Shown here in pieces: positions 61,331 to 64,000 of a stretch of 64,000 nt of DNA. Origin of the DNA: Rhodospirillales bacterium (GTDB lineage Bacteria; Pseudomonadota; Alphaproteobacteria; Rhodospirillales; Casp-alpha2); NCBI GenBank assembly GCA_017644185.1, contig JAEPMA010000007.1:186001-250000 (forward strand). Direction: 5' to 3'. Below the pieces are notes generated by a model. It had not been told where the DNA came from and did no database searches. It saw nothing but the letters and a program-made list of their open reading frames with translations. The stretch's first letter is position 1. The number at the start of each line of letters is the position of its first letter. The translations under genes and the position numbers were made by a program.

Positions 61331-64000
61331 ATGAACGAAACGTCTGATAAGCGCCTGGCGCTGATGATCGATCTTGAACGCTGCATCGGCTGTAAAAGCT
61401 GCGAGGCGGCGTGTAAGTCCGAACACGGCCTTGGGCCGGGCGAGTATCGCAACCGGGTGACATGGCTCGGCGATCCCGATGGGGGCGCTTTCGATTTCCT
61501 GACCGTGACCTGCCAGCACTGCGAACGGCCCGCATGCCTGCGGGCATGTCCGGTCAATCCCAAGGCGATCGAGAAAGATCCGGAAACCGGCGTCGTGCGG
61601 GTGATCGAGAGCCGATGTACCGGGTGCGGTGAGTGTGTCGTCGCATGCCCGTACGGTGCCATGGGGTTCGATGCCGTTGATCACCATTCGGTCAAATGCG
61701 ACCTCTGTCACGACCGCCGACAGAACGACCAGAAGCCGGCGTGCGCCACCGTCTGTCCGGGATCAGCGATTTCGTTCGGCGAAAGAACCGAGCATGTTGC
61801 TTATGCGGAACGTGAAAACCGAACGATACGCGACCACGATCACTTCTTGCTGGAGCCCGCGACCATTTATCTGGACGCGCTTCCCCGCGAGAATCGAATC
61901 AATGATTTGCGCCCCGTCGACAAGGCGAACGCACGCCGCCCGAAGTTTATGGACAATCCGGCGGCACAGGCGACGCTTAGGGAAAAGAAGGCGGAATATC
62001 CTTATCGTACGTCCCGCGCGGAACGCGAGGTAGACAGCGTTCGTCCCGGTGGGTGCAATATCTGCTTTAACTGCTGCAGCACGAACTTTCATTTCAAGGG
62101 CGACAAGCTTGTGCGCGTTACCGGCAACGAGGAAGACCCGCTTCTCAAGGGGAAGGTCTGTCCGAAGTCGCAGATGACCGTGCAGATGTACAACAACGAC
62201 GAACGGTTGATGCATCCGCTAAAACGTGTCGGCGCGCGCGGGGAAGGCAAGTTCGAGCGGATTTCCTGGGATCAGGCGCTGGACGAAATCGCCGAAAAAC
62301 TCAAATCCGTGCGCGACGAGGTGGGCAGCGAGGCGTTGGCCATGTTTATCGGGACGCGCACAGGCATCATCACGAAAAGCGGTTACGTCCGGATGTTCGC
62401 GCAGATGTACGGCACCCCGAACGTCGAAAGTACCGATGCGTTCTGCGCGACGAGCAAGGCCATCGCCTATCAATTGACCCACGGGACGATCGGCGCCGGC
62501 AACAGTTATACCGAAACCGACCTGGGTGCCGCTGAACTCTACGTTTATATCGGGGATAACCAGGCCGAAACCCGGCCGGTCTATTTTGGAATGATCAATG
62601 ATTGGCGTATCAAGAACGGCGCCAAGATGGTTGCGATCGACCCGCGCCTCACCCCCACCGCCTCGAAAGCGGACCGGTGGTTCGGTATTCGGCCGGGGAC
62701 CGACATGGCGCTGGCGCTGGCGCTCGCCTATTCCATCCTTGAGCGCAATCTTCACGACGAGGCGTTCTGTGAAGAGTGGATCGTCGGTTGGGAGATCTGG
62801 CGCGACTATATATTAGATAATGCTTATACGCCTGAGTGGGCGGCGCCCATAACCGATATTTCAGCTGAAGATATTCGTTGGCTGGCCGAACAGATCGCCA
62901 CCGCCGACGGTTGTGTGATGTTCGGCTCACGGGGGATTAACCAGCATACCAACTCCACCCAGACCAACCGTGTGTTGATGTACGTTTGCGCAATCACGGG
63001 GAACTGGGGCCGAAAGGGGGGCACGTATTTGAATATGTCGGCGGGCCCGCCGGTCGGACCGAACGTGCCGGAGTCACGAATGGCGCCGATCTCGCGCCCG
63101 AAAATCCGGAAAAGCCCATCCGGCTGGACGGAAGCGATGCGCAGCGGCAGCCCCTATCCGATCAAGGCGATGATCGCGTGCAACAACCCGTTCAGTCAGT
63201 GGCCGGACCAGAACGCCATTCGCGAAGCGTTCGAATCTTTGGAGCTTCTTGTACATATCGAACTCTTCGCCAATGCGACATCGGCGTTTGCGGACTATGT
63301 CCTGCCGGCCGCGGCGGGGATTGAGAAGGGCGAGATCGGACGAGCAAATGATGATCGGCGGATCGTTTGGATCGACCGCATGATCGACCCGCCGGGTGAT
63401 GCGAAGCCGGATGCCTGGATCTGGGTCGAACTGGGTAAGCGGCTTGGCTTCGACGACGTCCTTCAGGAGAAATACAAAGACACCGCACTTTTCTGGGATG
63501 AAGTCTGCATCAAGGGGAACCCGCACCTTCAAGGGATTACACAGAAACGCCTGCACAGCAGACCCTATCGCTGGGTCCGCTTCCCCGTTGCGTCGGAGGA
63601 TGCGCCGGAAATCGAAACGCTTTATCTAGAGGGGACGACCGCCGTCGGTCAGCCCGAGGGCAAACGCTTTGCGACCCCATCCGGGAAGCTGGAGTTTTAT
63701 ACCGAGGCGATCGAGACCAAGTTCAACGCGCTCGGAATGTCGTCGTTGCCGGAGTTCTATTCCGAACGCGAGCAACGGATCGATCTCCCCTATGTCGAAC
63801 TTCAGCACGACGACAGCGAAGCCGGCGTCCCCAATCCGTTCCATGGGAACAATACGTCAGGATCGATGGGGCGCCTGGTGCGCGCGGGCAACAATACGCC
63901 GGGGCAGCAGCTTCGCGCGAAAGGCTTCGAATTGGAACTCGTGACCGGCCGTGCATCGGCCGCGCACTTCCACAGTTGGACTCACTATTTCTGGCAGGCG
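61331..64000 (+). CDS. Fusion of four-cluster ferredoxin module and molybdopterin oxidoreductase (incomplete at the window end)
   Basis: One open frame of 890 codons runs from the ATG at 61331 to the window edge. Residues 10-150 form a DmsB/PsrB-like ferredoxin with 16 cysteines in four clusters: C18/21/24/28, C61/64/69/73, C96/99/102/106 and C123/126/138/142. After a linker (150-238) comes a DMSO-reductase-family catalytic domain with its own Fe-S site C242, C245, C248 or C249 and C277 (GGCNICFNC, KVCPKS), and typical segments ERISWDQALDEIA and MVAIDPRLTPTASKAD. C-terminal pterin-binding part begins near 860. There is no Tat signal, so it should be cytoplasmic. The substrate is unknown. Confidence 0.9.
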   Translation, partial: MNETSDKRLALMIDLERCIGCKSCEAACKSEHGLGPGEYRNRVTWLGDPDGGAFDFLTVTCQHCERPACLRACPVNPKAIEKDPETGVVRVIESRCTGCGECVVACPYGAMGFDAVDHHSVKCDLCHDRRQNDQKPACATVCPGSAISFGERTEHVAYAERENRTIRDHDHFLLEPATIYLDALPRENRINDLRPVDKANARRPKFMDNPAAQATLREKKAEYPYRTSRAEREVDSVRPGGCNICFNCCSTNFHFKGDKLVRVTGNEEDPLLKGKVCPKSQMTVQMYNNDERLMHPLKRVGARGEGKFERISWDQALDEIAEKLKSVRDEVGSEALAMFIGTRTGIITKSGYVRMFAQMYGTPNVESTDAFCATSKAIAYQLTHGTIGAGNSYTETDLGAAELYVYIGDNQAETRPVYFGMINDWRIKNGAKMVAIDPRLTPTASKADRWFGIRPGTDMALALALAYSILERNLHDEAFCEEWIVGWEIWRDYILDNAYTPEWAAPITDISAEDIRWLAEQIATADGCVMFGSRGINQHTNSTQTNRVLMYVCAITGNWGRKGGTYLNMSAGPPVGPNVPESRMAPISRPKIRKSPSGWTEAMRSGSPYPIKAMIACNNPFSQWPDQNAIREAFESLELLVHIELFANATSAFADYVLPAAAGIEKGEIGRANDDRRIVWIDRMIDPPGDAKPDAWIWVELGKRLGFDDVLQEKYKDTALFWDEVCIKGNPHLQGITQKRLHSRPYRWVRFPVASEDAPEIETLYLEGTTAVGQPEGKRFATPSGKLEFYTEAIETKFNALGMSSLPEFYSEREQRIDLPYVELQHDDSEAGVPNPFHGNNTSGSMGRLVRAGNNTPGQQLRAKGFELELVTGRASAAHFHSWTHYFWQA

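Noticed and set aside
1-64000. CRISPR array, tRNA or rRNA genes, insertion sequences, prophage
   Set aside because: No spaced direct repeats, no cloverleaf or rRNA-like stretch and no transposase or integrase reading frame were noticed; a tRNA or small RNA could still be missed without a search tool.

Overview
The window is about 58-60 % GC and densely packed with genes. It carries the mix typical of a metabolically versatile, probably marine, alphaproteobacterium: TRAP, TAXI-TRAP, Tct and Liv uptake systems, many SDRs and LysR/GntR/LacI/TetR regulators, and hybrid histidine kinases. No rRNA, tRNA, CRISPR array, transposase or phage gene was seen. The assignment to Alphaproteobacteria is an inference from gene content and protein style, not from a marker gene.

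Layout. (1) 1-8007: a divergent LacI regulator and a probable 2,3-dihydroxypropane-1-sulfonate (DHPS) operon: TRAP binding protein, fused TRAP permease, HpsN-type HisD-family dehydrogenase, UspA, SDR and zinc alcohol dehydrogenase. A perfect 20-bp LacI-type operator lies between regulator and operon. (2) 8004-13706: two more SDRs (one without the classical catalytic residues), a flavin monooxygenase with an NTF2-like N-terminus, and two aldo/keto reductases. (3) 13707-16525: phnCDE phosphonate importer on the minus strand, with no C-P lyase genes in view. (4) 16807-17686: a CBS-pair protein and a small exported protein. (5) 17973-22799: hybrid histidine kinase, response regulator and Vitreoscilla-type globin in one tight operon. 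(6) 22841-30795: a racemase-fold protein, TctCBA tricarboxylate-type transporter, GntR/UTRA regulator, and a divergent MBL hydrolase, gamma-glutamyltransferase and GAF operon. (7) 30917-37872: LLM flavin oxidoreductase, DadA-like amino-acid dehydrogenase, HAD dehalogenase-like protein, two LysR regulators, and an MHYT-domain histidine kinase. (8) 38046-46263: isochorismatase-fold amidase, TetR, a complete LivKHMGF-type ABC importer, a dipeptidase-family protein lacking the HxD metal motif, and a GlxA-type AraC regulator. (9) 46281-49604: aldehyde dehydrogenase and IlvD/Edd dehydratase, probably for sugar acids. (10) 49959-60401: GntR/FCD regulator, biotin carboxylase, CoA-transferase, two different carboxyltransferases, a 73-aa biotin carrier, a TAXI-TRAP transporter and the BioY biotin transporter. 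(11) 60502-64000: a histidine-rich membrane protein followed by a single ORF that fuses a four-cluster ferredoxin module to a molybdopterin oxidoreductase. That ORF runs off the window.

Most blocks follow one plan: a local regulator, a solute importer and a short set of catabolic enzymes. Three of the binding-protein genes are followed by a hairpin before the permease gene, and phnD also has a terminator downstream, which fits extra expression of the binding protein. The most unusual parts are region 10 (one biotin carboxylase with two carboxyltransferases, a CoA-transferase, and substrate and biotin uptake genes), region 11 (Fe-S/molybdopterin fusion with an unassigned membrane anchor) and region 5 (kinase/regulator/globin operon).
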